Source: Candidatus Omnitrophota bacterium (GTDB taxonomy: Bacteria > Omnitrophota > Gorgyraeia > Gygaellales > Profunditerraquicolaceae). Taken from it: a DNA stretch of 36,671 bases. Shown here piece after piece: positions 7,901 to 15,903 of the stretch. Under the pieces are notes generated by a model. It had not been told where the DNA came from. It ran no database searches and was given only the letters and a program-made list of their open reading frames with translations. The stretch is from the NCBI GenBank assembly GCA_018895075.1, contig JAHIOW010000034.1, positions 1 through 36,671 of the forward strand, read 5' to 3'. Each line of letters begins with the position of its first letter. The stretch's first letter is position 1. The position numbers and the translations under genes were made by a program.

Positions 7901-8448
7901 AGGCAAGCAAGACTCGCTTGCGCCCCATATTAATGACCTCACTTACCACTATATTAGGTCTGCTGCCTTTGGCATTAAGCATAGGTGAAGGCGCAGAACT
8001 ACGCGCGCCCCTGGCGCTGACAGTAATGGGGGGATTAATCTCGTCTACCTTCTTGACCCTGGTATTTATCCCGGCCTTATATCTCTTTGTGGCAGAACGT
8101 CTAGAAGTACAAATTTCTCCTGTCTTGACTACCACACAACCCGAACCTGCAGTTGAATCTATATCTCCGCCGGAGTTAACCTTGCCTCTCAAACCTAAAA
8201 CAACCCCTCCCCCTCCTGTAATACCCCCGCTAACACCCCCGCCAAAAAAACTCCCTAAATTAAATCTGCGCCAGATGGAAATCTTAGAAAAACTTAAGGT
8301 ATTAAAGAAAATCACCCGTAAGGAGTATGCTAAAGAGTTTAATATATCCACGCCCACTGCCGCGCGTGACTTAAAACAACTGGTAAATAAAAAGTTGCTT
8401 AGGGCCCAAGGCCCCCTTGGCCCAGGAAGATGGTACGAACTAGTCTAA
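4963..8448 (+). CDS. HAE1-type RND efflux transporter fused to a C-terminal winged-helix domain
   Basis: Inner-membrane proton-driven exporter of the AcrB/MdtB superfamily. The N-terminus (SKLSVNRPVTTIMIF) and TM1, the porter domain, TM4 with GMLVDNSVVVIEN (Asp418, the proton-relay position), and TM10 with GIAVNNGIVLIDF are all in place. The membrane core ends near residue 1049, a normal length of about 1050. The protein then continues about 112 residues: a Pro/Thr-rich linker (1053-1098, several PPPP runs) and a winged-helix module (1099-1161) with LNLRQMEILEKLK, ITRKEYAKEFNIS, TPTAARDLKQLVNKKLL and a wing GPGRWYEL, as in Fic-linked or DeoR-like DNA-binding domains. RND termini are cytoplasmic, so DNA binding is topologically possible. 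There is also a short Glu/Lys-rich insertion near 245-265. The next gene starts one base after the stop. Confidence 0.93.
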   Translation: MQISKLSVNRPVTTIMIFTAIVLLGLISWGKLPQELFPSITYPQITVVTSYQNAAPEEIESLITKIIEEAVGTVNNVKRINSISKEGLSLVMVEFNWGVNMDFAALNVREKIDLIKERLPRESQEPIVMKYNPFDLPIMNLAVTGPMPPLELRDICRKHIKDSIEKVEGVASATISGGQEREILVEIEQPRLRASQISIVSVVDSIKATNINYPAGTIKESFYEYLIRTMGEYQKVEEIQETPTALDLPEEEAKTPKEREEKEKQARRLVYLKDIAKVKDTVKEKTSISRYNAEDSVSLVIRKQSETNTLNVVKGVKKEIQKLLEEKLPAGLNIRVTYDQSQFIQEAIANVRNAAIVGALLAFLVLFFFLRDFRSSSVITTSIPISIMATFCLMYFSKINLNMMSLGGLALGIGMLVDNSVVVIENIFRHRQAQKPHKQACIEGTQEMVGPIFGSTLTTVAVFLPFAFVVGIAGQIFKQLSLTITFSLITSIIVALSLVPVIISLGSQRRLRPVAQPLSPKPKLPHSAFGTFIKNMLNRKGLVLACVLILFLVSLKILLNTERQFLPRVDQRQFIIKVELPPGARLEVTDGVVKNITRLLLGLGETKDVTVNIGSSEERTSAEETALQTLGSHQAQIMVNLKKKSKKLNITRSTEEVIHYLKTNLERQDLEGAQIEYIAQETSFGAALEQGAPIAIEIKGPDLNRLQEISSVIQTNLKRITGIYGIKSSMPSPSPETKLHILKDKASLYGLSVRDIAVTAQVALKGYVASKFKEKAGQEDVDIRVRLRPQDISDLRNLRRLLIHSPLGMDIPLSQVAYLTKGRGPTEIKRIDQQRSIIVTANIYKRNFNQIITEINKLIDPLSSKISKDYTIALAGEQQRMKESFNSLAFALVLAFILVYMIMAGEFESLWQPFLIIFTVPLSLIGVAFALSITHTPLSIVAYLGIIMLGGIAVNNGIVLIDFINNLRKQGYPAYEAVVEASKTRLRPILMTSLTTILGLLPLALSIGEGAELRAPLALTVMGGLISSTFLTLVFIPALYLFVAERLEVQISPVLTTTQPEPAVESISPPELTLPLKPKTTPPPPVIPPLTPPPKKLPKLNLRQMEILEKLKVLKKITRKEYAKEFNISTPTAARDLKQLVNKKLLRAQGPLGPGRWYELV

Positions 8449-8449
8449 A

Positions 8450-11400
8450 ATGAGTTTACCTAAATTATCTGTAAAAAGACCAATAGCCGTATCCATGTTT
8501 TTTATTGGCATAATCCTGATCGGCGCAATTACCTTCCGGCTTCTGCCGATGGAGATGATGCCCAACATCAGCTTCGGCAACATCACTATCAATATTGATG
8601 TGCGCGGCGGAATCCCTGCCTCAGAAGTAGAAAAGCGCATTAGTAAGCCAGTGGAAGAGGCAGTGGGGACAGTAACCCATCTGAAAAATATCCTTTCTAT
8701 CTCCAAAGAAGGTAACGCCACGATTATCCTTGATTTTGAGCCGGGGACAAATATGGATTTTGCGGCTCTGGAGGTGCGTGAGAAATTTAACCGCATCAGA
8801 AACAAACTCCCTCCAGAAATTGAAAAGCCAGTAATCGCCAAATATGAATACATGGATGTGCCCATTATGATCTTGGCAGTAACTAGCGAAATTCGCACCC
8901 CCGAAGAACTGCGTAAAATCGTTGATGAAAAAATAAAAGACCGCGTCCAAAGGATTGAGGGTGTTGCCCGCGCAGAGGTAGCTGGCGGGAGAGAGGGTAA
9001 AATACTTATTGAAGTGGACCTGCATAAACTTCAGGCCTACAGCCTCTCTATAAACCGGGTAGTAGATATTATTAACGTTAACAATTCCAATCTATTGGCG
9101 GGCGAGATAAAAAGGGCCAAAGATAAATTCTTGGTCAGAACCATCGGTGAATTCCAGAATTTTGCCGATATTGAAAACCTAGCCATTGCCGCCACTAAAG
9201 AGGGTTCGGTGGTGCGATTAAAAGATATCGCTAAGGTCAAGGATTCTTATTTGGAGCCCACTGCCTTTGCGCGCCTAAATTCTCAGCCCGTAGTCTCCAT
9301 CTATGTACAAAAGGAATCCATCGCCAATACCGTAAAGATATCCCAGCTCATAAATAAAGAACTAAAAGATTTAAAACAGATTCTCGATGAGGATATAAGG
9401 ATTAACCCTACCTTTAATCAGGCCGAGGCCATCCAACAGGCAGTCAACCAGGTCAAAATCTCCTTATGTTATGGGGCAATCCTGGCCACCTTAATCCTCC
9501 TTGTCTTCTTAAAGAATGTCCGTTTGGTTTTTATCATTGCCTCGGGTATCCCTTTATCGGTGCTGCTGACCTTCTCTTTGATGTTCTTTAGTAAACTTAC
9601 CTTAAATGTCATGACCTTAAGTGGCCTGGCATTAGGCGTAGGGATGCTCGTCGATAACGCCATTGTCGTCTTGGATAATATATTTAAGAAAAGGAAAGAA
9701 CTAAAACTAATCAATCCTGAAGATAAATTAATAGCGAGTGAATCCGCAATAATAGGTGCGGATGAAATGCTTTTGGCCATTGTTGCCTCAACCCTTACCA
9801 CTATCATTGTATTCCTACCCTTTGTCTTCATTAATCCCGAGATTAGGATGCTCTACAGTGGCATTGCCCTGACTATCACCTTTGCACTGCTGGCCTCCCT
9901 CTTAGCGGCACTAACCCTGGTACCCATGCTGGCAGCAAGAATGAAACTCAAAAAAGCAGAACCGGCCATAGACAATAGGCCGGTTGTCCCCTCCCCAGAC
10001 AAGGTCCAGAGCCTACAAGCCCTATATAAAAAGGTAATCTCTGGCTGCTTTTCTCTGCGTTATCTAATTATTGTCCTGGCCCTGGTTGCCTTTATGTTTG
10101 CATTACAGGCATCCCGGAAACTAGAAAAAGAGTTTATTGGTATAGCCCAACAGAATAAATTCACAGTATTTATTGAAATGCCCACGGGAACCAGATTAGA
10201 GGTATCAGATAAAGTCGTATCTAAAGTAGAACAAATCGTCTGTGGGTTCCCTGAAGTAAAGACCGCCACCGCCAAGATTGAACCTTGGTCAAGTAAGATT
10301 TATGTAGAGTTATTTCCTTTAAATAAAAGAAAAAAATCTACTGGCCAGATTATTAACCAACTGCGGCCTTTAACGGAGAATCTTGACCCGGCATTCATCT
10401 ATTATGAAGAACCCGAGGAAGTGGGCACAAAAGAGATACTTATTGAATTATACGGATATGATTACGAAATCTTAAAAAGCCTGGCCATACAAACCGCACA
10501 GAGAATTCAAACTATCCCTAACTTTACGGATACCAAGATCAGGATGCGCGAAGGCAGGCCAGAGATGCGTCTGGGCATTGATAAAAGACAGGCGGCAATG
10601 TTTGGGTTAACCGTCGAGGATATTGCTTTGACCTTACATACACATATGCGCGGACTGGTGGCTACGCGTTACCGCGGCAGGGATGAACCTCTGGTGCGCC
10701 TGAGAAAAGAATCCTCTGTCGCCAGCATGCAACCCTCTTCTTGGGAAGAACAAAAAATTATCAAGCAGCAATCTCAAGAAATCCGCCAGATAAATCCCTC
10801 CCTCTCTACATCAGAGGCAAAAGAGACAGAGACCATTGCGCGTCTAGAAGAGCAATTTCGCAGGACCTTTGATGACCTGCGCAGAATCAGTTTGGCTACA
10901 CCTGAAGGGGAACAGATATACCTATCTCAGATTGCCAATTTTAAATTTGACTTAGGCCCCAGTGAAATCTGGCGAAAGAATAAGTCCCGTATGGTCCAGG
11001 TAAGTGCCAATACCGGAGGGATTGCCTTAGGGACTGCCGCAGGAAGAGTAAAAGAGGTGTTGTTTGATTTTAAATTCCCCAAAGATTATTTTTGGCAAAT
11101 TGGGGGTAATTATGATAAAATGATACGCAACCAGAAGGAACTTAGTTTTATCATCATCTTGAGTTTAATCCTGGTCTATATGGTCATGGCCAGTCTCTTC
11201 GAGTCTTTTAGTCAACCCTTTATTATTTTAACTACCGTACCCCTGGCGCTCATGGGGGCAGTAATTGCCCTGCGTCTGACGCATAAACCAGTAGGTATGG
11301 GGGTCTTAATCGGGGCCATTCTATTAGGAGGCATTGTGGTGAATAATGCCATTGTTCTGATTGACCGGATTAATTTCTTAAAACGTAAAAGTCCCTCGGA

Positions 11401-11656
11401 TTACAGTACAGCAGGCGGCATGCGCAGCGTGGTAATTAATGCCTCCTTTGATCGACTCAGGCCCATTGTGATGACCTCCCTTACTACAATACTGGGGCTT
11501 ATGCCTATGGCCTTAGATAAAAGCGAATCTTCCAATCTCTGGTCGCCACTGGCAATTACAGTAATTGGCGGGATGACCGTCTCCACCTTTTTAACCTTAT
11601 TCCTCATCCCCTGTGTTTATATCATATTCAGAGATTTAAGATTAATCAGAAATTAA
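8450..11656 (+). CDS. HAE1-type RND efflux transporter, second subunit
   Basis: 1068-residue inner-membrane RND transporter, paralogous to the one immediately upstream (LPKLSVKRPIAVSMF at the start, TM4 GMLVDNAIVVLDN with Asp near 401, TM10 GIVVNNAIVLIDR). It ends right after TM12 (CVYIIFRDLRLIRN), so it lacks the winged-helix tail of its neighbour. A Gln/Ser/Glu-rich coiled insertion near residues 755-813, inside the second porter half, is absent from AcrB-like proteins. The ATG is one base after the upstream stop with no strong ribosome site, implying translational coupling. Two unequal RND genes sharing one adaptor suggest a heteromeric pump like MdtBC, although two alternative pumps are possible. 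No TolC-like gene is in the window. Substrate unknown. Confidence 0.93.
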   Translation: MSLPKLSVKRPIAVSMFFIGIILIGAITFRLLPMEMMPNISFGNITINIDVRGGIPASEVEKRISKPVEEAVGTVTHLKNILSISKEGNATIILDFEPGTNMDFAALEVREKFNRIRNKLPPEIEKPVIAKYEYMDVPIMILAVTSEIRTPEELRKIVDEKIKDRVQRIEGVARAEVAGGREGKILIEVDLHKLQAYSLSINRVVDIINVNNSNLLAGEIKRAKDKFLVRTIGEFQNFADIENLAIAATKEGSVVRLKDIAKVKDSYLEPTAFARLNSQPVVSIYVQKESIANTVKISQLINKELKDLKQILDEDIRINPTFNQAEAIQQAVNQVKISLCYGAILATLILLVFLKNVRLVFIIASGIPLSVLLTFSLMFFSKLTLNVMTLSGLALGVGMLVDNAIVVLDNIFKKRKELKLINPEDKLIASESAIIGADEMLLAIVASTLTTIIVFLPFVFINPEIRMLYSGIALTITFALLASLLAALTLVPMLAARMKLKKAEPAIDNRPVVPSPDKVQSLQALYKKVISGCFSLRYLIIVLALVAFMFALQASRKLEKEFIGIAQQNKFTVFIEMPTGTRLEVSDKVVSKVEQIVCGFPEVKTATAKIEPWSSKIYVELFPLNKRKKSTGQIINQLRPLTENLDPAFIYYEEPEEVGTKEILIELYGYDYEILKSLAIQTAQRIQTIPNFTDTKIRMREGRPEMRLGIDKRQAAMFGLTVEDIALTLHTHMRGLVATRYRGRDEPLVRLRKESSVASMQPSSWEEQKIIKQQSQEIRQINPSLSTSEAKETETIARLEEQFRRTFDDLRRISLATPEGEQIYLSQIANFKFDLGPSEIWRKNKSRMVQVSANTGGIALGTAAGRVKEVLFDFKFPKDYFWQIGGNYDKMIRNQKELSFIIILSLILVYMVMASLFESFSQPFIILTTVPLALMGAVIALRLTHKPVGMGVLIGAILLGGIVVNNAIVLIDRINFLKRKSPSDYSTAGGMRSVVINASFDRLRPIVMTSLTTILGLMPMALDKSESSNLWSPLAITVIGGMTVSTFLTLFLIPCVYIIFRDLRLIRN

Positions 11657-11661
11657 CACTG

Positions 11662-11687
11662 TTAGGGGCCTGTCCCTAAGAAGGAGG
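11662..11687 (+). promoter_or_regulatory. Hairpin plus strong Shine-Dalgarno before the adaptor gene
   Basis: TTAGGG-gcctgt-CCCTAA (11662-11679) forms a 6-bp hairpin directly before AAGGAGG (11681-11687). The loop side carries GCCTGTCCC, whose complement GGGACAGGC recurs at 13097-13105. It may tune adaptor translation or be a repeat relic. Confidence 0.4.
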
Positions 11688-11691
11688 AAAT

Positions 11692-12945
11692 ATGGCATTA
11701 AAGAAAACACATCTGTTAATCTCGGCATTTGTCGTCTTTTGGATATTCTTTATTGGCTGGGGGATGTTCAAAACTACATTTCAACTCACCCGAGAAAAAC
11801 CTCCCATCCTAGATCTGGATGATAAAGACGCTCAGCAAGAAATCTATCCCCAACAAATAAAGATTGATGAAGCTGCAACCGGTGCCCCTGGCATTGAGGC
11901 TGAAACCCCTCCTATCTTGGTAAGGACATTCAAGGTAAAACCTACAGAGTTCCGGGATGTCTTGCCGGTAATGGGGACGGTCAAAGGCAAGACCGAAATC
12001 GAACTTAGATTCGAAATTAACGGGGTGATAAAAACTATTTATTTTCGTGAAGGCGAAAAGGTAAAAAAGGGCTCCCTTATTGCCTGCTTAGACCCTCTGG
12101 ATGCGCAGCTTAAACTCGATTATACCAAAAATAAATTTAGTTCTACCCAGGCAGCATACAACGCCTCGAAAAAAAAATTAGAAGTGCATAGAAAACTTTT
12201 TGAGGCAGGGGCAATTATAAAATCCAAGTTGGAAGAAATGGAATTAGAATCTGAAAGCGCAAAATTTCAATTAGAAACCGTAAAATGCGAAATGGAATTA
12301 GCGGCAAATGAATTAAAGAAGACTTCTCTTTATGCCACTAAGGACGGCTTAATGGGTCCGCGCGAGGCAGAAGAAGGTGAATTCACCACCCCACAGGATA
12401 AGATTGGGTCGCTTCTTGAAACCAGCGAAGTATTTATAGAGGTAGGAATAGTGGAAAGGGATATCAACAAAATAAAATTAGCCCAAAAGGCAAGGGTATA
12501 TGTAGATGCCTATCCCGATATCGCCTTTGAAGGGGTCATAGATAATATATTTCCTATTGTAGAAGGAAAAAGCAGGACTCTTACTGCCAAGATCAAGGTT
12601 GCTAATCCAGATGGGCTCTTATTTCCGGGGATGTTCAGCCGGGCAGAGATATTTATCTGCCAATTAAAAGATGCGCTCATTATTCCCACTACTTCTCTGA
12701 TTCGCGCCAGCACAGGAGTAACCTTGGTACCGGTCATACCTACTCAATCCATAGAGAAAACCGAAGCAGGGACAGAAATTGGTTTTCTCCAACTGCGCAG
12801 GGTAGACTTAGGCTATCTTACTAACGACTACGCCCAGGTCACCAAGGGATTAAATGCGGATGATCTGGTAATAATTGAGGCTCAAGGGGAATTAAAGGAC
12901 AATGCCAAGGTTAAGATTATAGGGGTAGAGGAATTGAGTTTCTAA
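11692..12945 (+). CDS. RND periplasmic adaptor (membrane fusion protein)
   Basis: 417 residues: an N-terminal membrane anchor (residues 8-27, LLISAFVVFWIFFIGWGMF), then periplasmic domains typical of HlyD/AcrA-type adaptors. The barrel-sandwich half-motif is IKTIYFREGEKVKKGSLIACLDP (around residues 112-135). A helical hairpin follows (about 140-215, AAYNASKKKLEVHRKLFEAG and the Glu/Lys-rich return helix). The second lipoyl half is KTSLYATKDGLMGPREAEEGEFT, then a beta-barrel (GIVERDINKIKLAQKARVYVDAYP) and a membrane-proximal domain (IIPTTSLIRA). The anchor has no lipobox, so it is held by a transmembrane helix. It bridges the two upstream RND proteins to an outer-membrane channel not seen here. 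AAGGAGG gives it independent, probably higher, translation. It ends six bases from the convergent tRNA-Glu. Confidence 0.92.
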   Translation: MALKKTHLLISAFVVFWIFFIGWGMFKTTFQLTREKPPILDLDDKDAQQEIYPQQIKIDEAATGAPGIEAETPPILVRTFKVKPTEFRDVLPVMGTVKGKTEIELRFEINGVIKTIYFREGEKVKKGSLIACLDPLDAQLKLDYTKNKFSSTQAAYNASKKKLEVHRKLFEAGAIIKSKLEEMELESESAKFQLETVKCEMELAANELKKTSLYATKDGLMGPREAEEGEFTTPQDKIGSLLETSEVFIEVGIVERDINKIKLAQKARVYVDAYPDIAFEGVIDNIFPIVEGKSRTLTAKIKVANPDGLLFPGMFSRAEIFICQLKDALIIPTTSLIRASTGVTLVPVIPTQSIEKTEAGTEIGFLQLRRVDLGYLTNDYAQVTKGLNADDLVIIEAQGELKDNAKVKIIGVEELSF

Positions 12946-12950
12946 AACAA

Positions 12951-13025
12951 TAGCGCTAACGGGATTTGAACCCGTGTCTTTAGCTTGAGAAGCTAATGTC
13001 CTAGGCCAGGCTAGACGATAGCGCC
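12951..13025 (-). tRNA. tRNA-Glu (anticodon CTC)
   Basis: A 75-base cloverleaf on the minus strand: acceptor GGCGCTA/TAGCGCT (one G-U pair at position 1-72), D-stem GTCT/GGAC, anticodon stem TTAGC/GCTAA with loop TTCTCAA (CTC, reads GAG), and T-arm ACGGG-TTCAAAT-CCCGT. Discriminator A; CCA is not encoded. Confidence 0.95.
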
Positions 13026-13048
13026 ATATTGATAATTAACTTGCATTT

Positions 13049-13077
13049 ATTTTAAGTTAATAATCCGTTGAAGTCAA
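13049..13077 (-). promoter_or_regulatory. Promoter of tRNA-Glu, TTGACT-17-TAAAAT
   Basis: Minus-strand -35 TTGACT (13072-13077) and -10 TAAAAT (13049-13054), spacing 17. The start would fall near 13042, about 17 bases before the mature tRNA 5' end. Confidence 0.7.
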
Positions 13078-13138
13078 TAAATTTATAGTTCTAAAAGGGA
13101 CAGGCGTAAGATTAGCTTGGTACCTGGTGCGAATTTTG

Positions 13139-13166
13139 TTGAATTCTTATCTAAATGGTGTATATT
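13139..13166 (+). promoter_or_regulatory. Promoter of the FIST operon, possibly leaderless
   Basis: TTGAAT at 13139-13144 and TATATT at 13161-13166, spacing 16. The ATG at 13175 lies only 8 bases beyond the -10 and has no Shine-Dalgarno, so transcription would start at or within about two bases of the start codon. Confidence 0.5.
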
Positions 13167-13174
13167 ATTTTTAA

Positions 13175-14389
13175 ATGGATATAAGCGTAGGCCTAAGCAC
13201 AGAGAAAGATCCGGTTTCAGCAGCAATAGAAGCAACGAAACTGGCGAGTATAAAGATACACGAGGAAAAGATTAGCCTGGCTATTGTCTTTAGTTCTATA
13301 GATCTTTCCTACCCCAAGTTATTAAAAACAATCACTATATCCTTAGAAAGGCCTGTACCTATAGTAGGGTGTAGCGGGGCAGCAATTATCTCTAATCAAG
13401 GCGTATTTAAGCATGGGGTGGTAGTCATGCTTTTGAGTTTCAGCAAGGATGTATATTTTAAGAGTGCCTGTGTAAAAAACATAAAGACAAAAACAGCCTT
13501 GAAGGCGGGAATAGAACTGGGAGACAGTCTGCTATATGGATTCAAAAATGCCCATCGGCTTTTAAGCCTGATCTTCTCCGATGGATTAATCGATGAAGGC
13601 TCAAATCTTATTGCTGGCCTGCAGGGAAGGTTAGGCAAAAGTTTTCCTTTAGTAGGCGCCTCTGCGGCAGATGATATGCGTTTTCTAAAAACTTACCTGT
13701 ATTTTAACCAAGAGTTACTCAAAGATAGCGCCATAGGAATACTCTGGGGCGGCAAATTAAATTTTGGCTTAGGGATTAAACACGGATGGAAACCATTAGG
13801 TAAACCCCGCACTGTAACTAAATCCCGAGGTAATATTGTATATGAGATAGACGGCGCTGCGGCAATAAAAATCTATGAGGAATACTTAAATCGTAATCCT
13901 GCTGAATTAAAGAAAGATCTAAGACGTATCTCCGTATTATACCCTATAGGAATATACATTCCCGGTGAAGAGGAATATCTATTAAGAAATATTCTCTCAA
14001 TGGAAGACAACGGGTCTCTACGCTGCCAAGGTAATGTCAATGAAGGCAGTTCTGTGAGGTTAATGATCGGCACCAGGGAATCCTGCCTGAACGCGACCCG
14101 AGCGGCAGTAAATGAGGCAAAAAAGAGATTGCTGGATGCAAATATAGGGTTTAAAAAAAGGCAGGGAATGAAAAATTTTGTGCTGGTCCTAGAATCGGCT
14201 TCAAGGTATATCTTATTAAGGAGAGAAATAAACAAGGAATTAGAAATCATTAAAAAGGGCCTGGGTGAAGATACGCCGATAATAGGGCTATGTACCTATG
14301 GAGAGCAGGCGCCGTTAAGAGCAATCAGTTACCAGGGCCAGGCCTATTTTCATAATCAGACTATCGCCATTTTAACTATCGGGGGATAA
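13175..14389 (+). CDS. FIST-domain sensory protein
   Basis: 404 residues with the FIST N- and C-terminal domain layout. The N-terminal half contains sequential strands LAIVFSSIDLSYPKLL, PVPIVGCSGAAIISNQG, HGVVVMLLSF, LLSLIFSDG and SFPLVGASAADDMRF. The C-terminal half has GWKPLGKPRTVTKSRGN, VYEIDGAAAIKIYEEYL, SVRLMIGTRESCLNATRAAV, and ends PIIGLCTYGEQAPLRAISYQ then FHNQTIAILTI, the FIST_C signature. FIST proteins are soluble cytoplasmic sensors, thought to bind small ligands, that often sit next to kinases or GGDEF proteins. Here the histidine kinase starts 8 bases after the stop, so this is the probable input of that pathway. Ligand unknown. No signal peptide or membrane segment. The ATG lacks a ribosome site; see the promoter entry. 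Confidence 0.9.
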   Translation: MDISVGLSTEKDPVSAAIEATKLASIKIHEEKISLAIVFSSIDLSYPKLLKTITISLERPVPIVGCSGAAIISNQGVFKHGVVVMLLSFSKDVYFKSACVKNIKTKTALKAGIELGDSLLYGFKNAHRLLSLIFSDGLIDEGSNLIAGLQGRLGKSFPLVGASAADDMRFLKTYLYFNQELLKDSAIGILWGGKLNFGLGIKHGWKPLGKPRTVTKSRGNIVYEIDGAAAIKIYEEYLNRNPAELKKDLRRISVLYPIGIYIPGEEEYLLRNILSMEDNGSLRCQGNVNEGSSVRLMIGTRESCLNATRAAVNEAKKRLLDANIGFKKRQGMKNFVLVLESASRYILLRREINKELEIIKKGLGEDTPIIGLCTYGEQAPLRAISYQGQAYFHNQTIAILTIGG

Positions 14390-14397
14390 TCTATACA

Positions 14398-15891
14398 ATG
14401 TACAATCTAGCGTATCTGGTGAGTATTTTTGGGGTGATAGGCCTATTCATCATCTTCTTTCTTGCCTGGATGCTTATCCGTAAAATAGATAAAATGAAAA
14501 AGCTCCAGATGACAGTAAATAAATTAAAAAAAGCTCTGGAAGAAATGGATGAACAAGCCAAACTAATCGTGCGCACCGATATGGAATTAAATAAAATCCA
14601 GGAAGAACTGGATAAGAAGATAATCGGCCTTTATGCCCTGCAGAAGATATCACGGGCAATCAGCACCACCCTGCAAGAAAATCAAATATTTAAGAGGATA
14701 GAGGTTGATTACCTCCAGGACCTGGGGTTTGAGAAGGCCTGTGGATTCCTCTGGAGCGATAAAGAAAACAAGTTCATCCCTCATTTAAATGTTGGATACC
14801 TGATAGATGAGATTGAAATGATAAGTTCTCAGATAGATTTAGATAAAAAGTTATATCTAAATTTAATAAAAAGCGAAAAGACCATATCCTCGATTTCTAA
14901 ACTACCGGGGGCAGGGCTTGGAGATAAAATCAACCATATCTTTATGGTCAAATTTTTTGTCATCTCCCCTATATTGCCCAGGGAAGGAAACCAGGGCTTT
15001 TTCTTTGTAGGAACAGAGAATACGGACGTAGTCCTGACTGAGGGAGATGAAGAATTAATCACTATCCTCAGTAACCAGATCGGGCAGGTCCTAGAAAATG
15101 CCCGTTTATTCGAAAAAACCTGGTTAGCCCATAATGAATTAGAAGAAAAGGTTGAAGAGAGAACCCGTCAGGTAACCATGGCTTTAGAAGAAGTGAAAAA
15201 TGTAAGCAAGCGCAAAAGCGATTTTATCTCCAGCGTCTCGCATGAATTAAGGACTCCTCTTACCTCTATTAAGGGTTATGCTGCTATACTTCTGGAAGAA
15301 AAACTCGGCTCACTGCCCCAGGCAGTAAAAGAGCGGCTGGCGAAAATCAACCGTCACAGCGATGAACTTGTGCAGATGGTAAACGGCCTCTTAGATATTG
15401 CGCGCATCGAATCAGGCAAGATGACCATGAAGATAGAGGAACGGGACTTAAAGGATATTATTGACTCTGCCTCTGATCTAATCCTGATACAATGTAAAAA
15501 TAAAGATATCAAATTGGCCTCGGATATACAAAAAGACTTGCCCCGGGTATTGGCAGACCGCATCCAGGCAGAACGCATCTTTATCAATCTCTTGGGTAAC
15601 GCCGTTAAGTTCACGCCTGAGAAAGGCCAGATAACCATAAGGGCCCGGAAAAAAGATGACGCCGTGCAAGTAGATATTCAAGATACAGGCGTCGGCATAC
15701 CACCCGATGCGCTTCCCAGGATATTTGATGAGTTCTATCGCGTGGATAATCCTATTAATGAACAGGTAAAAGGCACCGGCTTAGGGTTATCCCTGGTAAG
15801 GCATATTATTGAAGCCCACAAAGGCAAAATCTGGGTTGACAGTAAACCGGGCAAAGGAAGCACCTTTAGTTTTACTCTACCGGTAGAATAA
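14398..15891 (+). CDS. Membrane-anchored GAF-like sensor histidine kinase
   Basis: 497 residues. One N-terminal transmembrane helix (about 7-27, VSIFGVIGLFIIFFLAWMLI) with almost no periplasmic part is followed by a long coiled coil (30-85), a GAF-like domain (about 85-235, AISTTLQENQIFKRIEVDYL ... QIGQVLENARLFE), a second coiled coil, HisKA with His282 in SSVSHELRTPLTSIKGY, and HATPase_c with N-box FINLLGNAVKFTP, G1 DTGVGIP, F-box FDEFYR and G2 GTGLGLSLV. All kinase motifs are intact. With so little periplasmic sequence the signal is probably cytoplasmic, which fits the FIST gene 8 bases upstream. The output is probably the receiver-GGDEF gene 12 bases downstream. Partner specificity is inferred from adjacency. 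Confidence 0.93.
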   Translation: MYNLAYLVSIFGVIGLFIIFFLAWMLIRKIDKMKKLQMTVNKLKKALEEMDEQAKLIVRTDMELNKIQEELDKKIIGLYALQKISRAISTTLQENQIFKRIEVDYLQDLGFEKACGFLWSDKENKFIPHLNVGYLIDEIEMISSQIDLDKKLYLNLIKSEKTISSISKLPGAGLGDKINHIFMVKFFVISPILPREGNQGFFFVGTENTDVVLTEGDEELITILSNQIGQVLENARLFEKTWLAHNELEEKVEERTRQVTMALEEVKNVSKRKSDFISSVSHELRTPLTSIKGYAAILLEEKLGSLPQAVKERLAKINRHSDELVQMVNGLLDIARIESGKMTMKIEERDLKDIIDSASDLILIQCKNKDIKLASDIQKDLPRVLADRIQAERIFINLLGNAVKFTPEKGQITIRARKKDDAVQVDIQDTGVGIPPDALPRIFDEFYRVDNPINEQVKGTGLGLSLVRHIIEAHKGKIWVDSKPGKGSTFSFTLPVE

Positions 15892-15903
15892 ACAGGAGAA
15901 TCT

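Noticed and set aside
7884-8357. Long antisense reading frames inside the RND, xseA, dxs and rny genes
   Set aside because: They mirror strongly coding sense frames, have no ribosome sites, and resemble no proteins.
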